From: Acidovorax sp. NCPPB 4044
GTDB lineage: Bacteria; Pseudomonadota; Gammaproteobacteria; Burkholderiales; Burkholderiaceae_C
Assembly (NCBI RefSeq): GCF_028069655.1
Contig: NZ_JAMCOS010000001.1
Location: 3,130,001-3,194,000 of the forward strand
DNA: 64,000 bases
Direction of reading: 5' to 3'
Within the stretch, counting starts at the first letter, position 1; every line of letters begins with the position of its first letter. Shown here piece by piece: positions 36,372 to 44,520 of the stretch. The notes under the pieces are model-generated. The model was not told the DNA's origin and ran no database searches. It was given only the letters and a program-made list of their open reading frames with translations. The position numbers were made by a program, and so were the translations under genes.

Positions 36372-37688
36372 ATGAGCGCTAACGCCACCTCCACCGACCC
36401 CAATCGCCAACACCTCGAAACCGCGCGCGAGCAGATCTCGCGCGGCGACCTCCAGCAGGCCGCGCTCACCTTGAACAAGGCGCAGAAGGCCCTTCCGAAC
36501 GACCCGCGCGTGTTCCTGCTGGCCGGCCTGATGGCCGAGAAGGCCTCCAACATTCCCAAGGCCTTCGAGGCGCTGAACCGCGCCGTGGCCCTCGCGCCCG
36601 ACTGGGGCCCGGCGCAGCTCGAGCTGGCCCTGCTGCACGCCCGCCAGAACCAGCTGCACGAGGCCGTGCAACTGGCCGAGAAGGTGGCCCTGCGCGAGCC
36701 GCGCAACCCCATCGTGCTGGCCGGCGTGGTCGACATCGCGCACCGCTCCGGCAACCTCGAGATGGCCGTGCGCCACCTGCGCCGCGGCCTGGAGATGGTG
36801 CCCGGCGACGTACAACTGCGCCGCCTGCTCGCACGCGACCTGAGCGACCAAGGCAACCACGCCGAGGCACTGCAGACCTGGGGCGCGCTCATCGACGAGA
36901 ACCCGCAGGACGCCGAAGCCCGCCTGGGCCGCGTGAAGACCTACATCGCCGCCGGCAACCCGGCGCGCGCCGTGGCCGACACCACCGCCCTGCTGGAGAT
37001 CGCGCCCGGCGATTCCGTGGTGGCCTACTACACGGCCATCGCCCACGGCGTGACGCCGCCGCACCAGCCGCCGGAACTGCAGCGCGGCCTCTTCGACAGC
37101 CTGGCGAGCCTCTACGACCGCCACATGGTCGCGGGCCTCAAATACAAGCTGCCCAAGATCGCGGGCGAGAAGATCCTGGCGCGCTTCCCCGACAAGCACC
37201 TCAACCTGCTCGACCTGGGCTGCGGCACCGGTCTGCTGGGCGTATGCCTGGGCCGCATCGACGGCTTCCTCATCGGCGTGGACATCTCGCTGAAGATGAT
37301 CGAGCAGGCCGCGCGCCACAACGTGTACGACCGCTTCCACCACGCGAACCTGCTCGATGCGCTGCGCGACACGCCGTCCGACACCTACGACGTGGTGGCC
37401 GCGCTCGACGTGTTCATCTATGCGGGCGACCTGGCCGACACCGTGCCCGATGCGCACCGCCTGCTGGTGGCGCACGGCGACTTCATGTTCTCGTGCGAGA
37501 CCGCGCCCGAGGACGGCCCCGACCTCGTGCTGCAGGCCAGCGGCCGCTACGCGCACAAGCGCAGCCATGCCAAGGCCGTGTGCCAGGCCGCGGGTTTCAA
37601 GACCATCGAGATCGAAGACCTCGTGCTGCGCTACGAGAACAACGAGCCCGTGCAGGGCTTCCTGGTGACGGCGCGCAAGGGCGCCTGA
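36372..37688 (+). CDS. TPR-repeat SAM-dependent methyltransferase
   Basis: A 438-residue cytoplasmic protein with two modules. Residues about 10-215 are tetratricopeptide repeats (ISRGDLQQAALTLNKAQKALPNDPRVFLLAGL; FEALNRAVALAPDWGPAQLELALL; HLRRGLEMVPGDVQLRRLLARDL). Residues about 235-438 are a class I methyltransferase with motif I LNLLDLGCGTGLLGVCLG and VVAALDVFIYAGDL. The TPR part probably recruits a protein or peptide substrate; the target is unknown. The ATG at 36372 is chosen over one at 36342. A 14-bp hairpin follows the gene. Confidence 0.85.
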   Translation: MSANATSTDPNRQHLETAREQISRGDLQQAALTLNKAQKALPNDPRVFLLAGLMAEKASNIPKAFEALNRAVALAPDWGPAQLELALLHARQNQLHEAVQLAEKVALREPRNPIVLAGVVDIAHRSGNLEMAVRHLRRGLEMVPGDVQLRRLLARDLSDQGNHAEALQTWGALIDENPQDAEARLGRVKTYIAAGNPARAVADTTALLEIAPGDSVVAYYTAIAHGVTPPHQPPELQRGLFDSLASLYDRHMVAGLKYKLPKIAGEKILARFPDKHLNLLDLGCGTGLLGVCLGRIDGFLIGVDISLKMIEQAARHNVYDRFHHANLLDALRDTPSDTYDVVAALDVFIYAGDLADTVPDAHRLLVAHGDFMFSCETAPEDGPDLVLQASGRYAHKRSHAKAVCQAAGFKTIEIEDLVLRYENNEPVQGFLVTARKGA

Positions 37689-37747
37689 CACGCACCGGCC
37701 ATTCATTCATTCGTCGCCGCGGGCCCGCGCAGGAGCGCGCGGCAGAC

Positions 37748-37784
37748 GCATGCGCTCCGGGCGGAGCCCTCCCGGAGCGCATGC
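37748..37784 (+). terminator. strong GC-rich hairpin after the TPR-methyltransferase gene
   Basis: A perfect 14-bp inverted repeat (GCATGCGCTCCGGG, 37748-37761, with its complement at 37771-37784) with a 9-base loop, 60 bases past the stop. There is no T run, so it may be an mRNA-stabilising or Rho-assisted end rather than a classical terminator. Confidence 0.6.
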
Positions 37785-37910
37785 CGGGAAGGGCGCGGGC
37801 CGCGGTCGATGGGGGATGAAGCAACGAAATGCATGGATTAACCATCACTTCATTTGCAGAGGCAATAGCGGGCCCTACGATGTGGCCGCTCATTGCACTC
37901 AGGAGGTTTC

Positions 37911-37982
37911 ATGGTGAAGGCTCCGGCCGCTGCGCCCCGCGCGGTCCGAGGCAACGAGAACGCCCAGCTTCACGCACCATGA
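37911..37982 (+). CDS. short upstream ORF (possible leader peptide) overlapping the transglycosylase start
   Basis: A 23-codon ORF (MVKAPAAAPRAVRGNENAQLHAP) with the best ribosome binding site of the region, CAGGAGG, four bases before its ATG. Its TGA overlaps the ATG of the following gene (ATGA, 37979-37982), the arrangement of translational coupling. It may be a real leader peptide, or the lost N-terminus of the next gene after a frameshift. Confidence 0.4.
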   Translation: MVKAPAAAPRAVRGNENAQLHAP

Positions 37983-38359
37983 CGACCAAGCACAGCCACA
38001 GGCCCGCCCGGCATTCCCGGCACCGGCAGTCCGCCCGTCCCACCGGCGTCGTTCCCGCCAACGTCCAGGACGCCTTGAAAGAGGCGATGCGCGCGGAAAA
38101 TGTGCCCGAGGGGGATTTCGACGATCTGCTGTGGATCCTGGCGCAGGAGTCGAGCGGCGTCGTCGGCACGCGCAATCCGAAATCCACGGCCCGCGGCCTC
38201 TTTCAGCTCCTGCAGGCACAGTACGGCCTGAACCCGAACGGAGAGCGGTCCTTCGGCAACGCCGTGGAGGAATGCCAGGGAGGCATCCGCTATATCTATG
38301 GGCGCTACCACTCGGCCAAGCGGGCCCGGATGTTCTGGGAAAAGCACCACTGGTATTGA
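37979..38359 (+). CDS. small lytic transglycosylase-like protein
   Basis: A 126-residue basic protein. The last 80 residues carry a minimal SLT/goose-lysozyme-like core: LLWILAQESSGVVGTRNPKSTARGLFQLL, with Glu57 as the likely catalytic acid in QESSG and ARGLFQ as the second motif, then GIRYIYGRYHSAKRARMFWEKHHWY. It should cleave peptidoglycan. The N-terminus (TTKHSHRPARHSRHRQSARP) is His/Arg-rich and has no Sec signal, so export would need another route or a missed N-terminus. Start overlaps the stop of a short ORF. A periplasmic partner gene begins two bases after its stop. Confidence 0.7.
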   Translation: MTTKHSHRPARHSRHRQSARPTGVVPANVQDALKEAMRAENVPEGDFDDLLWILAQESSGVVGTRNPKSTARGLFQLLQAQYGLNPNGERSFGNAVEECQGGIRYIYGRYHSAKRARMFWEKHHWY

Positions 38360-38361
38360 CC

Positions 38362-38826
38362 ATGAGAAAAGCATTTGCGCTGTTCTTCATCGCGATGGTC
38401 CCGGTCGCCATGACCTGGGCCGCAGATACCGGCACGCCGACGTTCGCGGAGTGCCCCGTGGCCGTTTCCCCGCCTGCACGGCGCGCGCCGGTGGATCTGG
38501 CCACCGCCGAGAGCCGCGCCTATGCATCCCAGCTCAGACGTGCCGCCAAGGGACCCGTGAACTTCGCCGGGCACTACGTACTGGCCACCTGGGGCTGCGG
38601 CGCAGGCTGCGTCACGGGAGGCGCCATCGATGCCCGCAGTGGCAGCGTCACCCTTCTGCCCTTCACGGTATCCGACTGGCCCCTCGACGTGACCGAGCCC
38701 CTGGCCTTCCGCAAGAACAGCTGCATCCTGGTGGTGCAAGGCAGCAGGAATGAAGCGGGCGGCGGCACGCATTTCTACGCGTTTCGCCAGGGCGAATTCC
38801 AATGGCTGAAGTCGCTTCCCCGGTAA
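38362..38826 (+). CDS. periplasmic protein of unknown function, coupled to the transglycosylase
   Basis: A 154-residue exported protein: signal peptide MRKAFALFFIAMVPVAMTWAA (cleavage near TWAA/D), then a compact domain with GPVNFAGHYVLATWGCGAGCVTGGAIDARSGSVT and SCILVVQGSRNEAGGGTHFYAF. Cysteines at GCGAGC and in FAECP and SCILV could pair. The family is widespread but I cannot name it. It begins two bases after the transglycosylase stop, so the two are made together. The secreted partner might modulate or protect against the hydrolase, which is a guess from context. Confidence 0.65.
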   Translation: MRKAFALFFIAMVPVAMTWAADTGTPTFAECPVAVSPPARRAPVDLATAESRAYASQLRRAAKGPVNFAGHYVLATWGCGAGCVTGGAIDARSGSVTLLPFTVSDWPLDVTEPLAFRKNSCILVVQGSRNEAGGGTHFYAFRQGEFQWLKSLPR

Positions 38827-38942
38827 CCGGCAACTCCCAGGCCGCCGGCCGCTGACAGCCGCGGGGAGGCCCCGTGCATGGGCTCGCCATGGCCTGCCGC
38901 CGCGGCCCCGCACGAGTCTGCAGAGCCGCTCTGCACGGGCGC

Positions 38943-40226
38943 TCAGAACCCCAGCGCGTGCGGCAGCCAGGTGGAGATCGCGGGCACGAAGGTGAGCAGG
39001 GCCAGCACGATCAGGTGCGCCACGAGGAACGGCGGCAGTTCGCGCGTGAGCGCGGCGAGCGGCACCTTGGTAGCGACCGAGGTCACGAACAGCAGGCCGC
39101 CCACGGGCGGGGTGATCATGCCCAGCGTCAGGTTCACGATCACCACCATCGCGAAGTGGATCGGGTCGATGCCGAGCGCGCTCGCGATGGGCGCGAGGAT
39201 GGGCACGAGGATCATCACGCCCGGCAGCGGCTCCATGAAGATGCCGAAGAGCAGCAGCAGGATGTTGACCGCGATGAGGAAGGTGACGGGCGACAGGTCC
39301 CAGCCCACGATGGTCTGCGCGAGCTGCTGCGGAATGCCCTCGATGGTGAGCACCCAGGCGAAGGCGGCGGAGGCCGCCACGACCAGCAGCACCGAGGCCG
39401 TGAGCAGCGCCGAGCGCGCCGCGATGTGCGGCAGCGCCTTCCACTCCAGCGTGCGGTAGATCCACTTGCCGCACACGAGCGCGTAGCACACCGCCACCAC
39501 CGACGCCTCGGTGGGCGTGAAGATGCCGAAGCGGATACCCACGAGGATCAGCACCACCAGCATGAGCGCGGGAATGGCCCGCACGCTGTTGGAGACCATC
39601 TCGCGCCCGGTGGGGCGCGGCTCGCGCGAGCGGTAGTCGCGGCGCACGCAGACGCGCCAGTTGACCACCGCCATGGCCAGCGCGATCAGGATGCCGGGCG
39701 CGAAGCCCGCGATGAAGAGTGCGCCCACGGAGACCTGCTCGTCCTGCAGCGCGTAGATGATCATGATGATCGAGGGTGGGATGATCGGCCCCACGATGGC
39801 CGTGCTGGCCGTGAGCGCGGCCGCATAGGCGCGCGAGTAGCCGGCCTTGTCCATCATCTTCACCATCATCGAGCCCGGGCCGGCCGCATCGGCCAGCGCC
39901 GAGCCGGAGATGCCCGAGAACAGCGTGAGCGAGAGGATGTTGGCGTGCCCCAGGCCCCCGCGCAGGTGGCCCACGAACTGCGCGGCGAAGCGCAGCAGCA
40001 CCACGGTGAGCGCGCCGCCCGACATGATCTCGGCCGCGAGGATGAAGAACGGCACGGCCATGAGCGGAAAGCTGTCGATGCCGGTGAACATCTCCTTGAA
40101 GACGATCAGCTGCGGGTAGCGCCCGCCCACGAAGACGGCGATGGATGCCGACATCGCGAGCGCGAAGGCGACGGGAAAGCCCAGCGCCATCAGCACGATG
40201 GCGGAAACGAAAAGGGTGATGGCCAT
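38943..40226 (-). CDS. dctM: TRAP transporter large permease DctM
   Basis: A 427-residue membrane protein with about 12 hydrophobic segments, the ion-coupled channel subunit of a tripartite ATP-independent periplasmic transporter. Family signatures include SGSALADAAGPGSMMVKMM, IVGPIIPPSIIMIIYAL, FTPTEASVVAVCYAL and LGMITPPVGGLLFV. It is encoded 24 bases after dctQ and is the last gene of the dctP-dctQ-dctM unit. The substrate is probably an organic acid. Confidence 0.94.
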   Translation of the reverse strand: MAITLFVSAIVLMALGFPVAFALAMSASIAVFVGGRYPQLIVFKEMFTGIDSFPLMAVPFFILAAEIMSGGALTVVLLRFAAQFVGHLRGGLGHANILSLTLFSGISGSALADAAGPGSMMVKMMDKAGYSRAYAAALTASTAIVGPIIPPSIIMIIYALQDEQVSVGALFIAGFAPGILIALAMAVVNWRVCVRRDYRSREPRPTGREMVSNSVRAIPALMLVVLILVGIRFGIFTPTEASVVAVCYALVCGKWIYRTLEWKALPHIAARSALLTASVLLVVAASAAFAWVLTIEGIPQQLAQTIVGWDLSPVTFLIAVNILLLLFGIFMEPLPGVMILVPILAPIASALGIDPIHFAMVVIVNLTLGMITPPVGGLLFVTSVATKVPLAALTRELPPFLVAHLIVLALLTFVPAISTWLPHALGF

Positions 40227-40250
40227 GGTGTCAGGTCCTTGTGCCGGCCA

Positions 40251-40766
40251 TCAGAGCGAGGCCGCCGATTCGGCGTCCATCTCGTCGGATTCCACGTAGC
40301 GCCCGTCCCGGACATAGCCGCGCGCCATGAACGCCAGGTGCACGAACAGCAGCAGGAAACCCGCGGGCATGGCCGAGTAGATCCAGGCGAACGGGATGTC
40401 GGTGGCCGGCGTCGTCTGGAAACGCGTGGCCCAGACGTACTGCACCGAGAACCATGCCATGGCGAGGAAGAACGCGCCCAGCGCCGCCACGATCAGGCCG
40501 CGCAGCACCCGCGCGCCGCGCTCGCCCAGCACGTGGTGCAGGTTGTCGATCGCCACGTGCCCTCCGAAGCGCAGCACCAGCCCCGCGCCGAGGAAGGTGC
40601 CCCAGATCATCAAGTGCCGCGCCACCTCTTCGGCCCAGACGATGGAGTCTCCCGTGGTGTAGCGCAGCACCACGTTGGCGAAGACGATGCAGGCCATGGC
40701 CAGCAGCAGGAAGATCAGCAGCCAGCGGTTGCAGGCCACCAGGGCGCGCTCGAAGCGTCGGAACAT
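40251..40766 (-). CDS. dctQ: TRAP transporter small permease DctQ
   Basis: A 171-residue membrane protein with four hydrophobic segments (LLIFLLLAMACIVFANVVLRY, HLMIWGTFLGAGLVLR, GLIVAALGAFFLAMAWF, FAWIYSAMPAGFLLLFVHLAF). The family pattern WAEEVARHLMIWGTFLGAGLVLRFGGHVAIDNL is clear. DctQ forms a complex with DctM. ATG at 40766 (MFRRFERALVACNRW). Separated from dctP by a long hairpin. Confidence 0.93.
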   Translation of the reverse strand: MFRRFERALVACNRWLLIFLLLAMACIVFANVVLRYTTGDSIVWAEEVARHLMIWGTFLGAGLVLRFGGHVAIDNLHHVLGERGARVLRGLIVAALGAFFLAMAWFSVQYVWATRFQTTPATDIPFAWIYSAMPAGFLLLFVHLAFMARGYVRDGRYVESDEMDAESAASL

Positions 40767-40851
40767 GGGCTTGGGAGGGAAAGGAGAAAGGGTGGGGGCA
40801 CGGGGCGGCGCCAGACGGCGATGCCCGGGCGGGCCGGGCATCGATCGCTTC

Positions 40852-40890
40852 GGCCCTGCCGCCGCCGCGCTGCGCGGCGGCGGCAGGGCC
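40852..40890 (-). promoter_or_regulatory. 18-bp-stem hairpin between dctP and dctQ
   Basis: GGCCCTGCCGCCGCCGCG (40852-40869) pairs perfectly with 40873-40890 around a 3-base loop. It lies 10 bases past the dctP stop and lacks a T run. A hairpin here would stabilise the dctP transcript end and reduce read-through, giving more binding protein than permease. Confidence 0.7.
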
Positions 40891-40900
40891 CTGGCCGGGC

Positions 40901-41950
40901 TTACTTGGCGCCGGTGATCTGGTCGAGCGTCTTCTGGCCGAACTTGGCTGCGTACTGCTTGTAGGCGGGCTCCAGCGCCTTCTGGAACGCGGCCTTGTCC
41001 ACCGATTCCACGACCTGCATGCCGGCGGCCTTGACCTCGGCGAGGCCCTTCTGCTCGACGTCGTCCACGAACTTGCGCGATGCCTGCGCGCCGGCCTTGG
41101 CGCCCTGCGTGAAGGCGGCCTTCTGCGCATCGTTCAGGCCGGACCAGAAGTTGGGCGAGACGATGAGCGCCATGGGCGCATAGACGTGCCCGGTGAGCGA
41201 GAGGTACTTCTGCACCTGGGGCAGCTTGGCGGAGACGATCACCGACATCGGGTTCTCCTGCCCGTCGATCGTGCCCTGCTGCAGCGCGCCGATCACCTCG
41301 GGCCACGACATCGGCGTGGGCGATGCGCCCAGCGTGCGGAACGCGGTGATGTGCACGGGGTTTTCCGTCACGCGGATCTTGAGCCCCTTCAGGTCGGCCG
41401 GGGTCTTCACCGGGTGCTTGTTGTTCGTGAGATGGCGAAAGCCCTGTTCGCCCCAGGCCAGCGCGATCAGCCCACGCGCCTTGAACTTGCCCAGCAGCTC
41501 CTGGCCGAAGGCGCCGTCGAGCACGCCGCGCGCATGGGCCGTGTCGCGGAACAGGAAGGGAATGTCCACCACGCCCACGTCGGGCACGAAGTTGCTCAGG
41601 GCGCCCGTGGAGACGATCACCGCCTCCACCGTGCCGAGCTGAAGGCCTTCGATGAGCTCGCGCTCGCCGCCCAGCGCGCTGGAGGGAAACTGCTTGAACT
41701 TGAAGGCCCCGTTCGTGCCCTTCTCCACCGTGTCCGCCCAGGCCTGGGCTGCGGCGCCGTAGTGCGAATTCACGGCCAGGGCATAGCCAAGCTTCACTTC
41801 CCTGGCCTGCTGCGCATGCGCTGCGCCCGCCGGCAGGCCTGCCAGGACAGCGACCGCGGCAGCAGCCGCCAGGCAGTGCCGCCGCCGGGCGATCGGGGCA
41901 GGGGAAGAAGACACGGAAGGGGCGAGAGCGGAATCGGCAGCGATGCGCAT
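40901..41950 (-). CDS. dctP: TRAP transporter substrate-binding protein DctP
   Basis: A 349-residue periplasmic solute-binding protein. The signal peptide is long with an Arg-Arg pair (PIARRRHCLAAAAAVAVLAG...AAHAQ), which could be Sec or weak Tat. The mature part has GGERELIEGLQLGTVEAVIVS, PFLFRDTAHARGVLDG and RVTENPVHITAFRTLGASPTPMSWPEVIGALQQGTIDGQENP, including the Arg that binds the substrate carboxylate in this family. First gene of the TRAP operon. Adjacent tartrate/malate-type dehydrogenase suggests a hydroxy-dicarboxylate. Confidence 0.93.
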   Translation of the reverse strand: MRIAADSALAPSVSSSPAPIARRRHCLAAAAAVAVLAGLPAGAAHAQQAREVKLGYALAVNSHYGAAAQAWADTVEKGTNGAFKFKQFPSSALGGERELIEGLQLGTVEAVIVSTGALSNFVPDVGVVDIPFLFRDTAHARGVLDGAFGQELLGKFKARGLIALAWGEQGFRHLTNNKHPVKTPADLKGLKIRVTENPVHITAFRTLGASPTPMSWPEVIGALQQGTIDGQENPMSVIVSAKLPQVQKYLSLTGHVYAPMALIVSPNFWSGLNDAQKAAFTQGAKAGAQASRKFVDDVEQKGLAEVKAAGMQVVESVDKAAFQKALEPAYKQYAAKFGQKTLDQITGAK

Positions 41951-42130
41951 GGTGCAGTCCGGTGAAAAAGGGAAAGGGCCCGGGGCGGGCGAGAAGGCAT
42001 GAAGCGCCCGGAGGCGGCCGGCGATTATGGCCACCGCTGCACCTGCGCCGAAAGCGGGAATGCCCTGAATGCGCCCTTTACGCGCAGGCCGCACCGCATC
42101 GTGGGACGCGGCGCGGCCGGCGGCGGCACC

Positions 42131-43129
42131 TCAATCCATGCTGACTTTCGCCTCTTTCACCAATGCGGCGAACCGCGCCGTCTCTGCGCGGATCTTCTGT
42201 GCCAACTGGTCGCTGCTGCCCGGAGTCGGCTCGGCGCCGATGTCTTCCATGCGCTTGCGGAACTCGGCCGACTGGATGATCCGGACCATCTCGGTGTTGA
42301 GCCGCGCCACCACGTCGGCAGGCGTGCCGACCGGTGCGAGCACGCCGAACCAGGTGCCGATGTCGAAGCCCTTCAGCCCCGCCTCGTCCAGCGTGGGCAC
42401 GTCCGGCAGCGCGGTGGAGCGCTGCGCGGTGGTGATCGCCAGCGCGCGCAGCTTGCCCGCGCGGATGTGCTGCAGCACGGGCGTGACGGTGTCGAATGAC
42501 AGGGTGATCTGCCCGCTCAGCAGGTCCACCGCCATCGGGCCGCTGCCCTTGTAGGGGACATGTGTCATCGACGTGCCGGTGAGGTGCGAGAACTGCGTGC
42601 CGATGAGGTGCTGGGCCGTGCCGTTGCCATTGGAGCCGTAAGTGAGCTTGCCGGGCTGCGCCTTCATCAGCGCCACCAGCTCGGCCACGTTGGTGGCCGG
42701 CACCGCGGGATGGACCACCAACACGTTGGGCACGGTGGCGATGGCCCCCACCGCCACCAGATCGCGCTGGAAGTCGTAGGGCAGCTTGCGGTAGACGCTG
42801 CCCGCGATGGTGTGGTGGACCGCGCCGATCAGCAGCGTATGGCCGTCCGGCCGGGCCTTGGCCACGTAGTCGGCCCCGAGCGTGGCCCCCGCACCCGGTT
42901 TGTTCTCGACGATGACCGGCTGGCCCAGCGCCTGCGACAACCTGTCGCCGAGCGCGCGGGCCAGCACGTCCGTGGTGCCGCCGGCCGGGAACGGCACGAT
43001 CAGGCTGAGGGGCCGCGACGGCCAGGACTGCGCCCCAGCGGTGCCCGGCAGGGCCAGCGTGCAGGCCAGGGCTGCGAGGATGGCCAGGGCCGGGCGGCGC
43101 CGGAGCGGGAGTGCGGAAGGGTGGGCCAT
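42131..43129 (-). CDS. Bug/TctC-family periplasmic binding protein
   Basis: A 332-residue periplasmic binding protein of the Bug family, abundant in Comamonadaceae and Bordetella. Signal peptide to about residue 34 (GTAGAQ), then SWPSRPLSLIVPFPAGGTTDVLARALGDRLSQALGQPVIVENKPGAGATLGADYVAKA, the family hallmark, and YKGSGPMAVDLLSGQITLSFDTVTPVL. AAGGAGACACG precedes the ATG at 43129. No tctA/tctB genes are nearby, so it is an orphan that may feed another transporter or act as a sensor. Lies between the TRAP genes and the dehydrogenase. Confidence 0.92.
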   Translation of the reverse strand: MAHPSALPLRRRPALAILAALACTLALPGTAGAQSWPSRPLSLIVPFPAGGTTDVLARALGDRLSQALGQPVIVENKPGAGATLGADYVAKARPDGHTLLIGAVHHTIAGSVYRKLPYDFQRDLVAVGAIATVPNVLVVHPAVPATNVAELVALMKAQPGKLTYGSNGNGTAQHLIGTQFSHLTGTSMTHVPYKGSGPMAVDLLSGQITLSFDTVTPVLQHIRAGKLRALAITTAQRSTALPDVPTLDEAGLKGFDIGTWFGVLAPVGTPADVVARLNTEMVRIIQSAEFRKRMEDIGAEPTPGSSDQLAQKIRAETARFAALVKEAKVSMD

Positions 43130-43315
43130 CGTGTCTCCTTGGGTCGTTGTGGTTGCTTCGTCTGCGGCCGCACGCCCGGCGGCCAGATTCGCGCCGCTGC
43201 ATCGCCCGGTCGCGTCCGGAGCGTGCAGCGGACTGCACTGCGCAGCCCGGTCCAGGCCCCGCGTCGGCACGGCGCCCGCGCTGTGGCGCCGTACGGTTCG
43301 GTCCGGGAGCGGTCG

Positions 43316-44404
43316 TCAGGCCGCGCGGCGCAGGGCCCCGGCCTGCAGCCGGTCGCACACGGCGGCCGTCACCTGCGCGGTGGTGGCGCTGCCGCCCAGA
43401 TCGCGCGTGTGCAGGGCCGGGTCGGCCGTCACCTGCTCCACCGCGGCCATGAGCCGCGCGGCCGCTGCGGCTTCGCCCAGGTGCTCCAGCAGCATCACGC
43501 AGGACCAGAAGGTGCCGACCGGGTTGGCCAGCCCCTGCCCCATGATGTCGAAGGCCGAGCCGTGAATGGGCTCGAACATCGAGGGGTAGCGCCGCTCCGG
43601 ATCGATGTTGCCCGTGGGCGCGATGCCCAGGCTGCCCGCCAGCGCCGCGGCCAGGTCGCTCAGGATGTCGGCGTGCAGGTTGGTGGCAACGATGGTGTCG
43701 AGCGTGCGCGGGCGGTTGACCATGCGCGCGGTGGCGGCGTCCACGAGCTCCTTGTCCCACGACACCTCGGGGAATTCGCGCGAGACCTGCAGCGCGATCT
43801 CGTCCCACATCACCATCGCGTGGCGCTGCGCATTGCTCTTGGTGACCACGGTGAGCTGGCGGCGGGGCCGCGATCGGGCGAGCTGGAAGGCAAAACGCAT
43901 GATGCGCTCCACGCCCGCGCGGGTCATCATCGAGACATCGGTGGCGGCTTCGAGCGGATGGCCCTGGTGCACGCGCCCGCCCACGCCGGCGTATTCGCCC
44001 TCGGAATTCTCGCGAACGATCACCCAGTCCAGATCGGCCGGACCGCAGCGCTTGAGCGGCGCGTCGATGCCCGGCAGGATGCGCGTGGGCCGCACGTTGG
44101 CGTACTGGTCGAATCCCTGGCAGATCTTGAGGCGCAGGCCCCAGAGCGTCACGTGGTCGGGGATGTGCGGGTCGCCCGCGGACCCGAAGAGGATCGCGTC
44201 CTGCCCCTTCAGCGCCGCGAGCCCGTCGGCCGGCATCATCTCGCCATGGGCGCGGTACCAGTCGCCGCCCCAGCCGAAATCCTCGAACTCGAAGCGGAAC
44301 GCTTCGCCGGAAGCGGCCAGCGCCTCCAGCACCTGCCGGCCCGCGGGCACGACCTCCTTGCCGATGCCGTCTCCGGGAATGGTGGCGATTCTGTAGGTCT
44401 TCAT
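43316..44404 (-). CDS. tartrate/D-malate dehydrogenase (isocitrate/isopropylmalate family)
   Basis: A 362-residue NAD-dependent beta-decarboxylating dehydrogenase. It starts KTYRIATIPGDGIGKEVVPAGRQVL, has RENSEGEYAGVGGR, TKSNAQRHAMVMWDEI, metal-binding Asp residues in TNLHADILSDLAAALAGSLG and EPIHGSAFDIMGQGLANPVGTFWS. The G-W-G-G-DWY stretch near residue 45 is typical of the tartrate dehydrogenase/D-malate dehydrogenase (TtuC/DmlA) branch rather than LeuB. Divergent from a LysR regulator that probably responds to the same acid. Confidence 0.88.
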   Translation of the reverse strand: MKTYRIATIPGDGIGKEVVPAGRQVLEALAASGEAFRFEFEDFGWGGDWYRAHGEMMPADGLAALKGQDAILFGSAGDPHIPDHVTLWGLRLKICQGFDQYANVRPTRILPGIDAPLKRCGPADLDWVIVRENSEGEYAGVGGRVHQGHPLEAATDVSMMTRAGVERIMRFAFQLARSRPRRQLTVVTKSNAQRHAMVMWDEIALQVSREFPEVSWDKELVDAATARMVNRPRTLDTIVATNLHADILSDLAAALAGSLGIAPTGNIDPERRYPSMFEPIHGSAFDIMGQGLANPVGTFWSCVMLLEHLGEAAAAARLMAAVEQVTADPALHTRDLGGSATTAQVTAAVCDRLQAGALRRAA

Positions 44405-44492
44405 TGGGGGCTCCGGCTTCAGTGCAATGCGAATGCGGTGTGCGATGGAGCAGACTCTAGGGCGCACGGCGCTCCGCTTTCCGGTGCGAAAC

Positions 44493-44507
44493 TCAACCCA
44501 TTGTTGA
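44493..44507. promoter_or_regulatory. LysR-type operator between dehydrogenase and regulator genes
   Basis: TCAAC-N5-GTTGA is a perfect 5-bp-arm dyad of the T-N11-A type, ending 13 bases before the lysR start, as expected for an autoregulatory site that also controls the divergent dehydrogenase gene. Confidence 0.55.
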
Positions 44508-44520
44508 ATGCAGGTTAACG

